From: Microbacterium sp. VKM Ac-2870
Lineage (GTDB): Bacteria; Actinomycetota; Actinomycetes; Actinomycetales; Microbacteriaceae
NCBI RefSeq assembly: GCF_015350795.1
Contig: NZ_JADKSH010000001.1
Span: forward strand, 744,461-808,460
Length of the DNA: 64,000 bases
Direction of reading: 5' to 3'
The notes beneath the pieces are model-generated. The model saw nothing but the letters and a program-made list of their open reading frames with translations, made no database searches and was not told the DNA's origin. A program made the position numbers and the translations under genes. Positions 51,856-62,058 of this stretch are shown piece after piece. Each line of letters starts with the position of its first letter. Position 1 is the first letter of the stretch.

Positions 51856-53685
51856 ATGACCTCCCCCCGTTCCGTCTCCGTCGCCGAGACCATCGACGAG
51901 TACCTCGCACGCGCCGACTGGCGGGTCAACGCGAACGCGAACCAGGGGTATTCGCTGGGCGGGATGATCCTGAACGCCGCGGGAAAGCTCATCGCCAACT
52001 ACTGGCTCGACGAGGTGTACGCACCCGAAGCGGGCACCGCTCATCGCGAGGGCGACCTGCACATCCACGACCTCGACGTGTTCGCGGGCTACTGTGCCGG
52101 GTGGTCGCTGCGGATGGTGCTCGAACAGGGCTTCAACGGGGTTCCGGGAAAGATCGCGTCGGCGCCGCCCCGACACTTCTCCAGCGCTCTCGGTCAGCTC
52201 GTCAACTTCCTGGGGACGCTGCAGAACGAGTGGGCCGGCGCGCAGGCGTTCAGCTCGTTCGACACGTATCTCGCCCCGTACGTGCGCATTGACGCCCTGA
52301 CCTACGCCGAGGTGCGCCAGGCGATGCAGGAGTTCATCTTCAACCTCAACGTGCCCTCGCGCTGGGGAACCCAGACCCCGTTCACCAACCTCACGTTCGA
52401 CTGGGTGTGCCCCGACGACCTCGCCGATCAGCATCCTCTCGTCGGCGGACAGGTGCAGGCCTTCGCCTACGGCGACCTCGCCGAGGAGATGGCCGTCATC
52501 AACCGCGCGTTCATCGACGTGATGACCGGAGGCGACCAGGACGGACGCGCCTTCACGTTCCCCATCCCGACCTACAACATCACGAAGGACTTCGACTGGC
52601 ACGGCCCCAACACCGACGCCCTGTTCGCGATGACGGCGAAGTACGGTCTGCCGTACTTCCAGAACTTCGTCAACTCCGATCTCGACCCGCACATGATCCG
52701 CTCGATGTGCTGCCGCCTGCAGCTCGACCTCACCGAGCTGCTCAAACGCGGCAACGGCCTGTTCGGCTCGGCCGAGCAGACCGGATCGATCGGCGTCGTG
52801 ACCATCAACTGCGCCCGTCTCGGCTTCGTGCATTCGGGCGACGAGGATGCCGTCATCGCGCGCCTCGACGAACTGCTCGAGATCGCCCGTGACACTCTCG
52901 TCGCCAAGCGAGCCGTCATCGGCCACCACCTGGAGGGGGGCCTGTTCCCGTACACGCAGCGCTACCTCGGCACCCTCGACAACCACTTCTCCACGATCGG
53001 CGTCAACGGCCTCAACGAGTACGTCCGCAACTTCACCCGTGACGCCGACGACATCACGACGTCTGCGGGAGCAGCGCTCGCGACCCGCCTGCTCGATCAC
53101 GTCCGCGACCGGATGGTGGAGTTCCAGGAGCAGACCGGGCACATGTTCAACCTCGAGGCGACACCCGCCGAAGGAACGACCTACCGGTTCGCGAAGGAAG
53201 ACATCGCACGCCTTCCCGGCATCCGTCATGCCGGCACCGCGAACAACCCCTACTACACGAACTCGTCGCAACTGCCCGTGGGCCACACGACCGACCCGTT
53301 CCTGGCGATGCAGATGCAGGAACCGCTGCAGGCCAAGTACACCGGCGGCACCGTGCTGCACCTCTACATGGGCGAGGCGATGCCGTCGGCCGATGCCTGC
53401 CGCGAGCTCGTCCGCCGCTCGCTCTCGCGCTTCCGTCTGCCGTACATCACCATCACGCCGACGTTCTCGATCTGCCCGGCGCACGGCTACCGTTCGGGCC
53501 ACCACGAGCAGTGCCCCGACTGCGGCGCCGCGTGCGAGGTGTGGACCCGCGTGATGGGTTACTTCCGGCCGATCGCGAGCTTCAACGTCGGCAAGAAGGG
53601 CGAAGCTGAAGAGCGGGAGTACTTCTCCACCGTCCTTCCCGCCGAGGAGGCAACATGGTCCGCACCGCTGCAGCCTGTGAACTGA
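51856..53685 (+). CDS. nrdD: Anaerobic (class III) ribonucleoside-triphosphate reductase
   Basis: 609 residues. The glycyl-radical motif is RVMGYFRPI with Gly568, and the Cys cluster is CPAHGYRSGHHEQCPDCG, as in the zinc site of NrdD. N-terminal and barrel blocks include LHIHDLDVFAGYCAGWSL and NLNVPSRWGTQTPFTNLTFD. The ATG at 51856 is chosen; the open frame upstream is the complement of the Nudix gene. It makes dNTPs without oxygen using formate and NrdG. No ATP-cone domain is visible at the N-terminus. Confidence 0.95.
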   Translation: MTSPRSVSVAETIDEYLARADWRVNANANQGYSLGGMILNAAGKLIANYWLDEVYAPEAGTAHREGDLHIHDLDVFAGYCAGWSLRMVLEQGFNGVPGKIASAPPRHFSSALGQLVNFLGTLQNEWAGAQAFSSFDTYLAPYVRIDALTYAEVRQAMQEFIFNLNVPSRWGTQTPFTNLTFDWVCPDDLADQHPLVGGQVQAFAYGDLAEEMAVINRAFIDVMTGGDQDGRAFTFPIPTYNITKDFDWHGPNTDALFAMTAKYGLPYFQNFVNSDLDPHMIRSMCCRLQLDLTELLKRGNGLFGSAEQTGSIGVVTINCARLGFVHSGDEDAVIARLDELLEIARDTLVAKRAVIGHHLEGGLFPYTQRYLGTLDNHFSTIGVNGLNEYVRNFTRDADDITTSAGAALATRLLDHVRDRMVEFQEQTGHMFNLEATPAEGTTYRFAKEDIARLPGIRHAGTANNPYYTNSSQLPVGHTTDPFLAMQMQEPLQAKYTGGTVLHLYMGEAMPSADACRELVRRSLSRFRLPYITITPTFSICPAHGYRSGHHEQCPDCGAACEVWTRVMGYFRPIASFNVGKKGEAEEREYFSTVLPAEEATWSAPLQPVN

Positions 53686-54389
53686 ACGTCGCGGGGGTCA
53701 CGCCGTTCTCCACGATCGACTGGCCCGACACGATGACGGCGACGGTGTTCCTGCAGGGATGCCCGTGGAACTGCTTCTACTGCCACAACCCCGCGCTCAT
53801 CGACCCGCGCGCCGAAGGTACGGTGACGTGGTCGGACGTGACAGACCTGCTGTGCGATCGCATCGGGCTGCTCGACGGCGTCGTCTTCTCGGGCGGCGAG
53901 CCGACGATGCAACGCGCGCTCGTGCCCGCGATGCGGATGGTGCGCTCGCTCGGCTTCCGCGTGGGCCTGCACACGGCGGGTGCTTATCCGGGTCTGCTGG
54001 CCCACGCGCTGCCGTACGTCGACTGGGTGGGCCTGGACATCAAAGCCGCACCTGACGACTACGCCACGGTCACCGGGCGCGCCCCGAGCGGCGAGAACGC
54101 GTGGCGCTCACTCGAACTCGTGCTCGGCAACCGGCTGCTGCGGTCCGGATCGGATCGCCCGCTCGACTTCGAAGTGCGCACGACGGTGCACCCGGCGGCG
54201 ATCGACGATGCGGGGCTCCGCGAGCTCGGATGCCGTCTCGCCGATGCCGGCGTCGACAACTGGGCCGTGCAGCGGTTCCGTGAGACGGGAACGCGCCGGC
54301 CGCTCCCCCGCGTGGCGGATGCCGAGGCGCCGGCGCTGCGGCTGGATGACCTGCCGACGGAACGGTTCCGGTCGCTGGTCATCCGCTGA
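53655..54389 (+). CDS. nrdG: Anaerobic ribonucleotide reductase activating protein (radical SAM)
   Basis: 244 residues. The radical SAM cluster motif is CPWNCFYC (Cys36, 40, 43), followed by FSGGEPTMQ and VGLDIKAAPDD. It generates the glycyl radical on NrdD. The start overlaps the nrdD end by 31 bp and follows GAGGAGG, so the two are made together. The gene is somewhat longer than the minimal NrdG and resembles the actinobacterial/archaeal form. Confidence 0.93.
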   Translation: MVRTAAACELNVAGVTPFSTIDWPDTMTATVFLQGCPWNCFYCHNPALIDPRAEGTVTWSDVTDLLCDRIGLLDGVVFSGGEPTMQRALVPAMRMVRSLGFRVGLHTAGAYPGLLAHALPYVDWVGLDIKAAPDDYATVTGRAPSGENAWRSLELVLGNRLLRSGSDRPLDFEVRTTVHPAAIDDAGLRELGCRLADAGVDNWAVQRFRETGTRRPLPRVADAEAPALRLDDLPTERFRSLVIR

Positions 54390-54401
54390 GCGAGCGGCGA
54401 C

Positions 54402-55925
54402 TCAGCGCTGCCGGCGCTCGCGCACCCGCATGTTGACGACGATCGGCGTGCCCTCGAAGCCGAAGATCTCGCGCAAGCGGCGCTGGATGAAGCGGCGGTA
54501 GCCCGGGTCGAGGAAGCCGGTCGTGAACAGCACGAACGTCGGCGGACGAGTGCCGGCCTGCGTGCCGAACAGGATGCGGGGCTGCTTGCCACCGCGGAGC
54601 GGATGCGGGTGCTCGGCGATGAGGGCAGCGAGGAACGCGTTGAACTTGCCGGTCGGAATGCGCTGATCCCACGACTCGAGCGCGGTCTCCAGCGCCGGCA
54701 CGAGCTTCTCCAAGTGCCGTCCGGTGCGGGCCGAGATGTTCACGCGGGGCGCCCACGCGACGTGCGCGAGGTCCTGTTCGATCTCGCGCTCGAGGTAGCG
54801 GCGACGGTCGGCGTTCTCCATGTCGTCGTCGCCCAGGCGATCCCACTTGTTGAACGCCAGCACGAGGGCACGACCCGACTCGAGCACGAGGTCGATGATG
54901 TTGAGGTCCTGCACACTGATCGACTGCGACACATCGATCACGACGACCGCGACCTCGGCCTTCTCCAGCGCCGCCGAGGTGCGCAGCGACGCGTAGAAGT
55001 CGGCACCCTGCTGCAGGTGCACGCGACGACGGATGCCGGCGGTGTCGACGAAGCGCCACAGCTTGCCGCCGAGCTCGACGATCTCGTCCACGGGGTCGCG
55101 CGTGGTTCCAGCGAGCTCGTTGACGACGACGCGCTCTTCGCCGGCAGCCTTGTTGAGCAGCGACGACTTGCCGACGTTCGGGCGTCCGAGAATGGCGACG
55201 CGGCGCGGTCCGCCGAGCTCGCCCTTGGCCACCGCGGAGATCTCCGGCAGCACCTTCATGACCTCGTCGAGCAGGTCGGCCACGCCGCGACCGTGGATCG
55301 CCGACACCGGGTGCGGCTCACCCAGACCCAGGTTCCACAGTGCCGCAGCTTCGGGCTCCTGGCGCGCGTCGTCGATCTTGTTCGCGACGAGGAAGACGGG
55401 CTTGTTCGTCGTGCGCAGCAGACGCACGACAGCCTCGTCGGTGGCCGTGGCGCCGACCATCGCGTCGACGACGAACAGCACGACGTCGCAGAGGTCGATC
55501 GCGACCTCTGCCTGGGCCGCGACCGAGCGGTCGATGCCGCGGGCGTCGGGTTCCCAGCCGCCCGTGTCGACGAGGCTGAAGCGGCGGTCCATCCACTCGG
55601 CCTTGTACGTGACACGGTCGCGGGTGACGCCGGGGGTGTCTTCGACGACGGCCTCACGGCGCCCGAGGATGCGGTTGACCAGCGCGGACTTGCCGACGTT
55701 GGGCCGTCCGACGATGGCGACCACCGGCAGCGCCGGCAGCATCTCGACGACCTCGCCGCCGGCGGTGAAACCGGCGAGCAGGTGATCGTCTTCCTCATCG
55801 AGGTCGTAGTCGCCGAGCGAGGCGCGCAGGGCGGCCGCGCGCTGTTCGGCGAGCTCCTCGTCGAGGTTCGCGAGCTGTTCTTCGATCTGGTCGGGACCGG
55901 CCTCGTACTCGTCTTCAGCGGCCAT
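54402..55925 (-). CDS. der: Ribosome-associated GTPase Der (EngA)
   Basis: 507 residues. Two GTPase domains: G1 [12 protein letters not shown] with DTPGVTRDR at about 72-105, and G1 [12 protein letters not shown] with ELAGTTRDP at about 245-280. A KH-like C-terminal domain ends the protein. The N-terminal 65 residues form an acidic extension common in actinobacteria. It acts in 50S subunit assembly. It is the last gene of the leftward operon and overlaps cmk by 11 bp. Confidence 0.96.
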   Translation of the reverse strand: MAAEDEYEAGPDQIEEQLANLDEELAEQRAAALRASLGDYDLDEEDDHLLAGFTAGGEVVEMLPALPVVAIVGRPNVGKSALVNRILGRREAVVEDTPGVTRDRVTYKAEWMDRRFSLVDTGGWEPDARGIDRSVAAQAEVAIDLCDVVLFVVDAMVGATATDEAVVRLLRTTNKPVFLVANKIDDARQEPEAAALWNLGLGEPHPVSAIHGRGVADLLDEVMKVLPEISAVAKGELGGPRRVAILGRPNVGKSSLLNKAAGEERVVVNELAGTTRDPVDEIVELGGKLWRFVDTAGIRRRVHLQQGADFYASLRTSAALEKAEVAVVVIDVSQSISVQDLNIIDLVLESGRALVLAFNKWDRLGDDDMENADRRRYLEREIEQDLAHVAWAPRVNISARTGRHLEKLVPALETALESWDQRIPTGKFNAFLAALIAEHPHPLRGGKQPRILFGTQAGTRPPTFVLFTTGFLDPGYRRFIQRRLREIFGFEGTPIVVNMRVRERRQR

Positions 55926-56610
55926 GGTGGTTCTCCTGTGGGGTGGGGACAGCCGCGGAGATCACGTCGAGGACGGCCTCCACGGTCTGAGCGAAATCGA
56001 GGTGAGTCGAGTCGACGACGCTCACGCCGGGGGCGGCGGTGAGGAAATCGACCACGGTGCTGTCTGCGGCATCCCTGCGATGCAGCGCCTCGGCGACGAC
56101 CGCAGCGTTCTCGGTCGTCAGCTCGGCGCTGCGGCGCGCGGCGCGCACCTCCGCAGCGGCGGTCAGCAAGATGCGCACGGGGGCGTCAGGGGCGACGACC
56201 GTCGTGATGTCGCGCCCCTCGACGACGACGCCGGGCCGGCCGGAGTCGCGGACGAGAGCGCGGAAGAGGTCATTGACCTGCGCGCGCACGGCAGGAATGC
56301 GGGCCACACCGCTGACCGCAGCCGTCACACGGGGCTCGCGGATCGCGTCGGTGACGTCGGCGTCACCCACGCGCACCCAGTAGTCGTCGGGGTCGAGCGA
56401 GATGGCGTAGGGGAAGTCGGATGCCGCGGCACGCACGCTCGCCTCATCGGCGGTGTCCGCCGCATCCCCCTGCGCGAGCACATGCCACGCGAGGGCGCGG
56501 TAGGCGGCCCCGGTGTCGAGGTAGCCGTAGCCGAGCTGGCGGGCGACCTGCTTCGACACACTGGACTTGCCCGACCCCGCCGGGCCGTCGATGGCGATCG
56601 TGACGGTCAT
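55915..56610 (-). CDS. cmk: Cytidylate kinase
   Basis: 231 residues. The P-loop is [20 protein letters not shown] at residues 6-25, then [16 protein letters not shown]. The CMP-binding insert ([20 protein letters not shown]) and the lid ([18 protein letters not shown]) are complete. It phosphorylates CMP and dCMP. ATGA overlap with the prephenate dehydrogenase upstream, 11-bp overlap with der. Confidence 0.95.
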   Translation of the reverse strand: MTVTIAIDGPAGSGKSSVSKQVARQLGYGYLDTGAAYRALAWHVLAQGDAADTADEASVRAAASDFPYAISLDPDDYWVRVGDADVTDAIREPRVTAAVSGVARIPAVRAQVNDLFRALVRDSGRPGVVVEGRDITTVVAPDAPVRILLTAAAEVRAARRSAELTTENAAVVAEALHRRDAADSTVVDFLTAAPGVSVVDSTHLDFAQTVEAVLDVISAAVPTPQENHHGR

Positions 56611-57728
56611 GAGGGCAGGCTCGCGATCTTCCAGCCGCGCGCGACGAGACCGTCTTCGGCCTGGCGCACGATCGTCGGGTCGACGCTGATCTCGGCGAGG
56701 CCGAACTGTGCACCGGGCGAGTGCTCGAGGCGCAGATCTTCGACATTGACGCCCAGTTCGCCGAGCTCGCCGAAGAGGCGACCCAGCTGGCCTGGCGTGT
56801 CATCGATCATCACGACGAGGCTCTCGAAGCGGCGGTTCTGTCCGTGCTTTCCGGGCAGACGCTCCACACCGTCGTTGCCGCGACGAATCGTGTCGGCGAC
56901 GGCGCGACGCGAACCGGGCGCCTCGGGGGCGCGCAGCGCCTCGGCGACGGCACGCAGGTCGTCGGCCAGCGCGTCGAGCTCGTCGACGACGGGAGCGGAG
57001 TTCGCGCCGAGGATCTGCACCCACAGCTCGGGGGCCGAGGCCGCGATGCGGGTGGTGTCGCGCACGCCCTGGCCGGCGAGGCGCAGCGAGCCGTCGGGAG
57101 CGTCGACGAAACGTCCCGCGAGCAGCGACGCCACCAACTGGGGAACGTGCGAGACGAGCGCGACCGCGCGGTCGTGCTCGTCGGGGGTCATCTCGATGGG
57201 CGTCGCGCCGAGGTCGAGCGCGAGCCCTTCGACGAGGGCGAGATCGGATGCCGGGGTCTCTTCGTCGCGGCAGACCACCCAGGGCCGGCCGATGAAGATG
57301 TCGGCGCGGGCCGAGATGGCACCGCCGCGTTCGCGTCCCGCCATGGGGTGGGAGCCGATGTAGTGCGTGAGGTCGACGCCGCGGCGGCGGAGCTCATGCA
57401 GCGGGTCGAGCTTGACGCTCGCGACATCGGTGACGACGGCATCCGGAAAGCTCGCCAGTTCACGCGCGACGACGTCGGCTGTCACATCGGGAGGAACGGC
57501 GACGACGACGAGCAGCGGGCGGTCGTCATCGGCGGCAGGACGACCGGCACCGTAGTCGACGGCCAGACGCAGCTGGGCCGGCGACGCATCGGCGAGCGCG
57601 ACGTCGACGCCGAGGGCGCGCAGCGCATGGCCGATGCTGGCACCGAGCAGCCCGGCACCGACGATCCGGACGGTGCCGGCGGTGCGGGCTGCGCGCGTGC
57701 GCGCATCGGCAACGGCCTGTTCGGTCAC
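56607..57728 (-). CDS. tyrA: Prephenate dehydrogenase with C-terminal ACT domain
   Basis: 373 residues. NAD-binding [17 protein letters not shown] at about 24-40, catalytic His in [12 protein letters not shown] at about 140, and an ACT regulatory domain at about 290-360 ([20 protein letters not shown]). It converts prephenate to hydroxyphenylpyruvate in tyrosine synthesis. It lies between rluB and cmk as in other Microbacteriaceae. Confidence 0.93.
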   Translation of the reverse strand: MTEQAVADARTRAARTAGTVRIVGAGLLGASIGHALRALGVDVALADASPAQLRLAVDYGAGRPAADDDRPLLVVVAVPPDVTADVVARELASFPDAVVTDVASVKLDPLHELRRRGVDLTHYIGSHPMAGRERGGAISARADIFIGRPWVVCRDEETPASDLALVEGLALDLGATPIEMTPDEHDRAVALVSHVPQLVASLLAGRFVDAPDGSLRLAGQGVRDTTRIAASAPELWVQILGANSAPVVDELDALADDLRAVAEALRAPEAPGSRRAVADTIRRGNDGVERLPGKHGQNRRFESLVVMIDDTPGQLGRLFGELGELGVNVEDLRLEHSPGAQFGLAEISVDPTIVRQAEDGLVARGWKIASLPS

Positions 57729-57739
57729 TGTTCTCCGCC

Positions 57740-58522
57740 TCAGCTGTCCCCGGGCGGCGTGGGCGCCGCCTGACGCGCCACTGTCAGCAGCGCGCCGCGT
57801 TCCACTTTAGTCAACTCGCGTGCCCGCCCCGCCGGGAGGGTTCCCAGGTGGAGCGGTCCGAACTGGCGTCGCACGAGCTCGACGACGGGGTGACCGACCT
57901 CCGCGAGCATACGTCGGACGATGCGATTGCGACCGGAGTGCAGCGTCAGCTCGACGAGCGAGGTCTCGCCCGAGGTGTCGAGCAGCCGCGCTTTGTCAGC
58001 GGCGATCGGTCCGTCCTCGAGCTCGACGCCCTTGGTCAGACGCGCGATCGTCTGCGGGGTCACCCGTCCGGTGACCTTCGCGATGTACACCTTCGTCACA
58101 CCGAAGGAGGGGTGAGCGAGCACGTGGGCGAGGTCGCCGTCGTTGGTGAGCACGAGCAGTCCGGAGGTCTCGGCATCCAGTCGACCGACGTTGTAGAGGC
58201 GCTCCTCCCACTCCTTCGTGAAGCGGCGGAGGTCGGGTCGACCCTGTTCGTCCTTCATCGACGAGACGACGCCGGTCGGCTTGTTGAGCATGATGTAGCG
58301 CTTGGTCGTGTCGAGCTGGATCGCGGTGCCGTCGACGTCGACCAGGTCGGTTTCGGGGTCGATGCGCCGACCGAGCTCGGTGACGACCTCGCCGTTGACG
58401 CGGATGCGTCCCTCGACGATGTACTGCTCGCACACACGGCGCGAGGCGACGCCCGCGTTCGCCAGAACTTTCTGCAGGCGAACGCCCTCGGCGCCCGCTG
58501 CGGTGGTGTCGTCGAAACTCAT
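57740..58522 (-). CDS. rluB: 23S rRNA pseudouridine synthase RluB-type
   Basis: 260 residues. An N-terminal S4 domain (VRLQKVLANAGVASRRVCEQ) precedes the catalytic RsuA/RluB domain, with NVGRLDAETSGLLVLTNDGD holding the catalytic Asp and GRNRIVRRMLAEVGHPV near the end. The start overlaps the scpB stop by 4 bp. It modifies the peptidyl-transferase region of 23S rRNA. Confidence 0.93.
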   Translation of the reverse strand: MSFDDTTAAGAEGVRLQKVLANAGVASRRVCEQYIVEGRIRVNGEVVTELGRRIDPETDLVDVDGTAIQLDTTKRYIMLNKPTGVVSSMKDEQGRPDLRRFTKEWEERLYNVGRLDAETSGLLVLTNDGDLAHVLAHPSFGVTKVYIAKVTGRVTPQTIARLTKGVELEDGPIAADKARLLDTSGETSLVELTLHSGRNRIVRRMLAEVGHPVVELVRRQFGPLHLGTLPAGRARELTKVERGALLTVARQAAPTPPGDS

Positions 58523-59127
58523 CGCAGGACCTCCGCGTCGAAGCCGTCCGATCCGTCGTCGAGCAGCGGTGAGATGTGCGGCAACTCATCGAGCGAGTTG
58601 ATGCCGAGGTTGACGAGCAACGCATCGGTCGTTCCGTAGTTGATGGCGCCGGTCTCGGGATCGGTGAACAGCTCGGTGATCAGGCCGCGGGCGAGCAGCG
58701 TGCGCACGACGGAGTCGACGTTGACCGCGCGGATCGAGGCGACCTGGCTGCGCGTGACCGGCTGCTTGTAAGCGATGACCGCGAGGGTTTCGAGAGCCGC
58801 CTGCGAGAGCCTCGACGGCGCTTGGCCACCGACGAACTCCGCGATCAGGTCGTCGTGCTCGTCGCGCACGTAGAGTCGCCACCCGCCGCCCACCTCGCGC
58901 AGTTCGAAGCCGCGGCGCGGGCCGCCCGTTTCGCCCTCATAGTCGGCGACGAGCCCGGCGACGGCCTGCCGCACGGCGGGCACGGGGGCGCCCACGGCGG
59001 CGGCGAGCGCCACGAGGCTCTGGGGCTCGTCGACGATCAGGAGGATCGCCTCGAGGCGGCGCGCCACATCGGCGGGCTCGTGAGAACGTGCCGATGGCGT
59101 CGGCTCGGTGTGGGCATCAGCGGTCAT
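58519..59127 (-). CDS. scpB: Segregation and condensation protein B
   Basis: 202 residues, two winged-helix domains. Typical blocks are ARRLEAILLIVDEPQSLVAL, SRLSQAALETLAVIAYKQPV and the motif RSQVASIRAVNVDSVVRTLL. It is a subunit of the SMC-ScpAB complex. The start overlaps scpA by 11 bp. Confidence 0.95.
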   Translation of the reverse strand: MTADAHTEPTPSARSHEPADVARRLEAILLIVDEPQSLVALAAAVGAPVPAVRQAVAGLVADYEGETGGPRRGFELREVGGGWRLYVRDEHDDLIAEFVGGQAPSRLSQAALETLAVIAYKQPVTRSQVASIRAVNVDSVVRTLLARGLITELFTDPETGAINYGTTDALLVNLGINSLDELPHISPLLDDGSDGFDAEVLR

Positions 59128-60001
59128 AGTCGGCTCCCAGGGTGGCGAGGTTCTCTTCGGACCAGCGTTCGGCGGTCCAGCGCAGGGTCAGCTCACCGAG
59201 CGGTTCGAGTTGCTCGAACGAGAGGGCGGCGTGGCGGTACAGCTCCAGCACCGCGAGAAAACGGGCGACGACGACGCCGGTCTGGGCGACGCCGACGACG
59301 AGCTCGCGGAAGTTCAGCGTGCCCGCGTCGCGCAGCAGCGTGACGACGATCGCCGCCTGTTCGCGGATGGACACGAGCGGCGCGTGCAGGTGGTCGAGGC
59401 CGACGTGCGGGATCTCCTTCGGCGCGAAGGCGAGCATCGCGAGCGCCGCGAAGTCGTCCTTCGACAGCGTCCAGACCAGCTCGGGCACGGCGCGGCGGTA
59501 CTTCTCGTCGAGGCGGACGGCCCGCATGTGCCGGCGATCTTCGCGGCGGAGGCTCCGCTCGAACCATGCCGACACCTCCTTGAAGGCCCGGTACTGCAGC
59601 AGGCGGGCGAAGAGCAGATCGCGCGCTTCGAGCAGCGCGACCGACTCGGCATCCACGAGCTCGCCCTGCGGCAGCAGCCCCGCCACCTTCATGTCGAGCA
59701 GCGTCGCCGCGACGACGAGGAACTCGGATGCCTGATCCAGATCGTCGTCGGACTCGAGGCCTTTCAGGTACGAGATGAACTCGTCGGTGACACGGCTGAG
59801 GGAGATCTCGGTGATGTCGAGCTCGTGCTTGCCGAGGAGGGTGAGCAGCAGGTCGAACGGACCGTCGAAGTTGCCGAGCGAGACACGGAACCGGGTCGGT
59901 TCCGCGTCGTCGGTCGAACCGGTGGGCTTGCTCGAATCGGTGGGCTCGGTGACGGGCTCGACGACCGGGGCGACCTCGGGCTCGTCAGGCGACGGCGCCA
60001 C
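59117..60001 (-). CDS. scpA: Segregation and condensation protein A (kleisin)
   Basis: 294 residues. The N-terminal kleisin helix FRVSLGNFDGPFDLLLTLLG with HELDITEISLSRVTDEFISY, and the C-terminal winged helix (VVARFLAVLELYRHAALSFE). The first 30 residues are an acidic, Thr/Ser-rich extension. It bridges SMC heads. The start overlaps the parA gene by 17 bp. Confidence 0.95.
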   Translation of the reverse strand: MAPSPDEPEVAPVVEPVTEPTDSSKPTGSTDDAEPTRFRVSLGNFDGPFDLLLTLLGKHELDITEISLSRVTDEFISYLKGLESDDDLDQASEFLVVAATLLDMKVAGLLPQGELVDAESVALLEARDLLFARLLQYRAFKEVSAWFERSLRREDRRHMRAVRLDEKYRRAVPELVWTLSKDDFAALAMLAFAPKEIPHVGLDHLHAPLVSIREQAAIVVTLLRDAGTLNFRELVVGVAQTGVVVARFLAVLELYRHAALSFEQLEPLGELTLRWTAERWSEENLATLGADYDR

Positions 60002-60875
60002 GAGCCACCAGCTCCCGCGCCAGGCGCAGATAGGCCTGGGCGGCGGCGTGCTCGGGGGCGAACGTCGTGATGGGAACGCCCGACACCGACGCGTCGGGGA
60101 ACTTCACCGTGCGCCCGATCACCGTCTCCAGGACGTCGTCGCCGAACGCCTCGACGACGCGCTCGAGCACCTCGCGCGAGTGCAGGGTGCGCGGGTCGTA
60201 CATCGTCGCGAGCACGCCGTCGAGTTCGATCGAGGGGTTGAGGCGGTCGCGCACCTTGTCGATCGTCTCGATCAGCAGCGCCACACCGCGAAGGGCGAAG
60301 AACTCGCACTCGAGCGGGATGAGCACACCGTGGCTCGCGGTGAGCGCATTGACTGTGAGCAACCCCAGCGAGGGCTGGCAGTCGATGAGGATGACGTCGT
60401 ACTCGCCGGCCACCTTGCGCAGCACCCGGGCGAGGATCGTCTCGCGGGCGACCTCGTTGACGAGATGCACCTCGGCCGCGGAGAGGTCGATGTTGGCGGG
60501 GATGATGTCCAGACCCTCGACCGACGTGTGCACGATCGTCTCGTGCGGGTCGCGCTTCGTGTCCAGGAGCAGGTCGTAGATCGTCGGGATGTCGTGGGTG
60601 GCGATGCCCAGACCTGCCGACAACGCCCCCTGCGGGTCGAAGTCGATCGCGAGCACCTTGCGCCCGTACTCGGCGAGAGAGGCCGCGAGATTGATGGTCG
60701 TCGTCGTCTTGCCGACGCCGCCCTTCTGGTTGCAGAGCGCGATGATGCGGGCGGGGCCGTGCGCATCGAGCGGAGGCGGGGTCGGGAACCCGTGGTACGG
60801 CCGACCGGTCGGCCCCATCGGGACGTCCTCCGAGAGGACCTTCTTCGTCCCTCGCGTCTTATCCGCCACCGACAC
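59985..60875 (-). CDS. ParA-family ATPase, chromosome partition type
   Basis: 296 residues. The deviant Walker A CNQKGGVGKTTTTINLA is at about 49-65, Walker A' is VLAIDFDPQGALSAGLG and Walker B is VILIDCQPSLG. It is the first gene of the parA-scpA-scpB-rluB-tyrA-cmk-der operon. This ParA is the Soj-like copy that accompanies scpAB in actinobacteria, distinct from the parAB near oriC. Confidence 0.92.
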   Translation of the reverse strand: MSVADKTRGTKKVLSEDVPMGPTGRPYHGFPTPPPLDAHGPARIIALCNQKGGVGKTTTTINLAASLAEYGRKVLAIDFDPQGALSAGLGIATHDIPTIYDLLLDTKRDPHETIVHTSVEGLDIIPANIDLSAAEVHLVNEVARETILARVLRKVAGEYDVILIDCQPSLGLLTVNALTASHGVLIPLECEFFALRGVALLIETIDKVRDRLNPSIELDGVLATMYDPRTLHSREVLERVVEAFGDDVLETVIGRTVKFPDASVSGVPITTFAPEHAAAQAYLRLARELVARGAVA

Positions 60876-60956
60876 TCCTGCTTCGTGATGCCCTTCCCAG
60901 GGCCCGGCGATCCACTGCCGCCGCGCACCTCGATTCTCGCACAGGGTGGCGCGCGC

Positions 60957-62057
60957 TCAGCCGAGGCCCCGCAGGGTGTCGACGTCGACGAGTCCGGCGT
61001 GGAGTCCTCCCCCGGCGATCAGCGACGGAATCGACACCGTGCGGATGTCGTCTTCGACGACGCGGCGGGCGTGCTCGAGGGATGCCGCGACTTGTGACGA
61101 CGTCGTGAGCTCGACGATGCGCTGCACCTCGGCCGGTGTGTAGCCGTCGGCGCCCAGCCACTGCTGGAGGCGATCGGCGGCCTCGGCGGCAGGGGCGGTG
61201 TTCATCCAATCCTGCGTCGACCATCCGTCGTCGGTCTGCGTCGTGAACAGCTGCTCGAGGATGTACCAGTCCCCCGTCTCGACGGGCCGCGCCTGGGCAC
61301 CGGCTCCCGCTGCCGTGCGCTCCGCTTCGAACACCCGCACCGCACTCAGATACGTGGCGATCAGCGCCGAATTGGCGAACTTGTCGCCGGTGGCGCTGTG
61401 GATCGGGTACACGAGGTAGGTCACGTTGTGGGTGTTCCCGAATCCGGCGTCGCGCATGTTGCGGAACAGTTGCGCGCAGAAGCGGCATCCGGGATCGAGC
61501 ACGTCGAGCGCCGTGGGGCGGCCTTCGACGTAGCCACCCAGATAGGTCGCGTCGGCAGCGGCGAAGTCCGCGGCATCCCACGAGCGCAGCCGACTGGGCA
61601 GGGTGGCGATCGTGTCGCCCACCGAGGCGAACTCGCGACCGAACGCGCCGAACACGTCACCCTCACCGATCGACTCCCAGAAACCCGGCTCGACGGCGTC
61701 GATCGAGCACGCCTGCGCTGCCAGGGAGCAGGCCTGCGCGTTCTGCTTGTCGCACGTGCCGTACACGAAGAGGTTGAGGCCGCTACGGCCCAGCAGATAG
61801 AGGCTGACGATGAGGCTGAGCACCATGAGCCAGGCGACGACCTCGATGGCGATGCTGGCCGGCCGCACCATGCGAGGTGCGCGCAGCGCGAGCGGCGCGA
61901 GCAGCGAGTTCTTCACGTCGTCGCGAAAGCTCGTGTCGCAGGGCCGCAGGGTGACTTTGCGCCACGCGCAGCCCCACGCCCGTCCGAGCAGTTTGCGGTA
62001 CTTCGCCGAGACGGCGGAGAGCACCAGCACGACGATGAACGCGACGATGCAGACCAC
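60957..62057 (-). CDS. Membrane protein with thioredoxin-fold (DsbA-like) domain
   Basis: 366 residues. Membrane segments near the N-terminus (CIVAFIVVLVLSAVSA; VVAWLMVLSLIVSLYLLG) are followed by an extracytoplasmic thioredoxin-like domain with a CxxC site, LDPGCRFCAQLF, at about 190. A further four Cys lie at 115-135 (TCDKQNAQACSLAAQACS). Probably exports or forms disulfides with the VKOR protein encoded upstream. It starts 1 bp after the aminotransferase stop. Confidence 0.8.
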   Translation of the reverse strand: MVCIVAFIVVLVLSAVSAKYRKLLGRAWGCAWRKVTLRPCDTSFRDDVKNSLLAPLALRAPRMVRPASIAIEVVAWLMVLSLIVSLYLLGRSGLNLFVYGTCDKQNAQACSLAAQACSIDAVEPGFWESIGEGDVFGAFGREFASVGDTIATLPSRLRSWDAADFAAADATYLGGYVEGRPTALDVLDPGCRFCAQLFRNMRDAGFGNTHNVTYLVYPIHSATGDKFANSALIATYLSAVRVFEAERTAAGAGAQARPVETGDWYILEQLFTTQTDDGWSTQDWMNTAPAAEAADRLQQWLGADGYTPAEVQRIVELTTSSQVAASLEHARRVVEDDIRTVSIPSLIAGGGLHAGLVDVDTLRGLG

Positions 62058-62058
62058 G

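Noticed and set aside
54603..58639. Several long rightward frames over der, cmk, tyrA and rluB
   Set aside because: They are antisense shadows of highly conserved leftward genes in GC-rich DNA.
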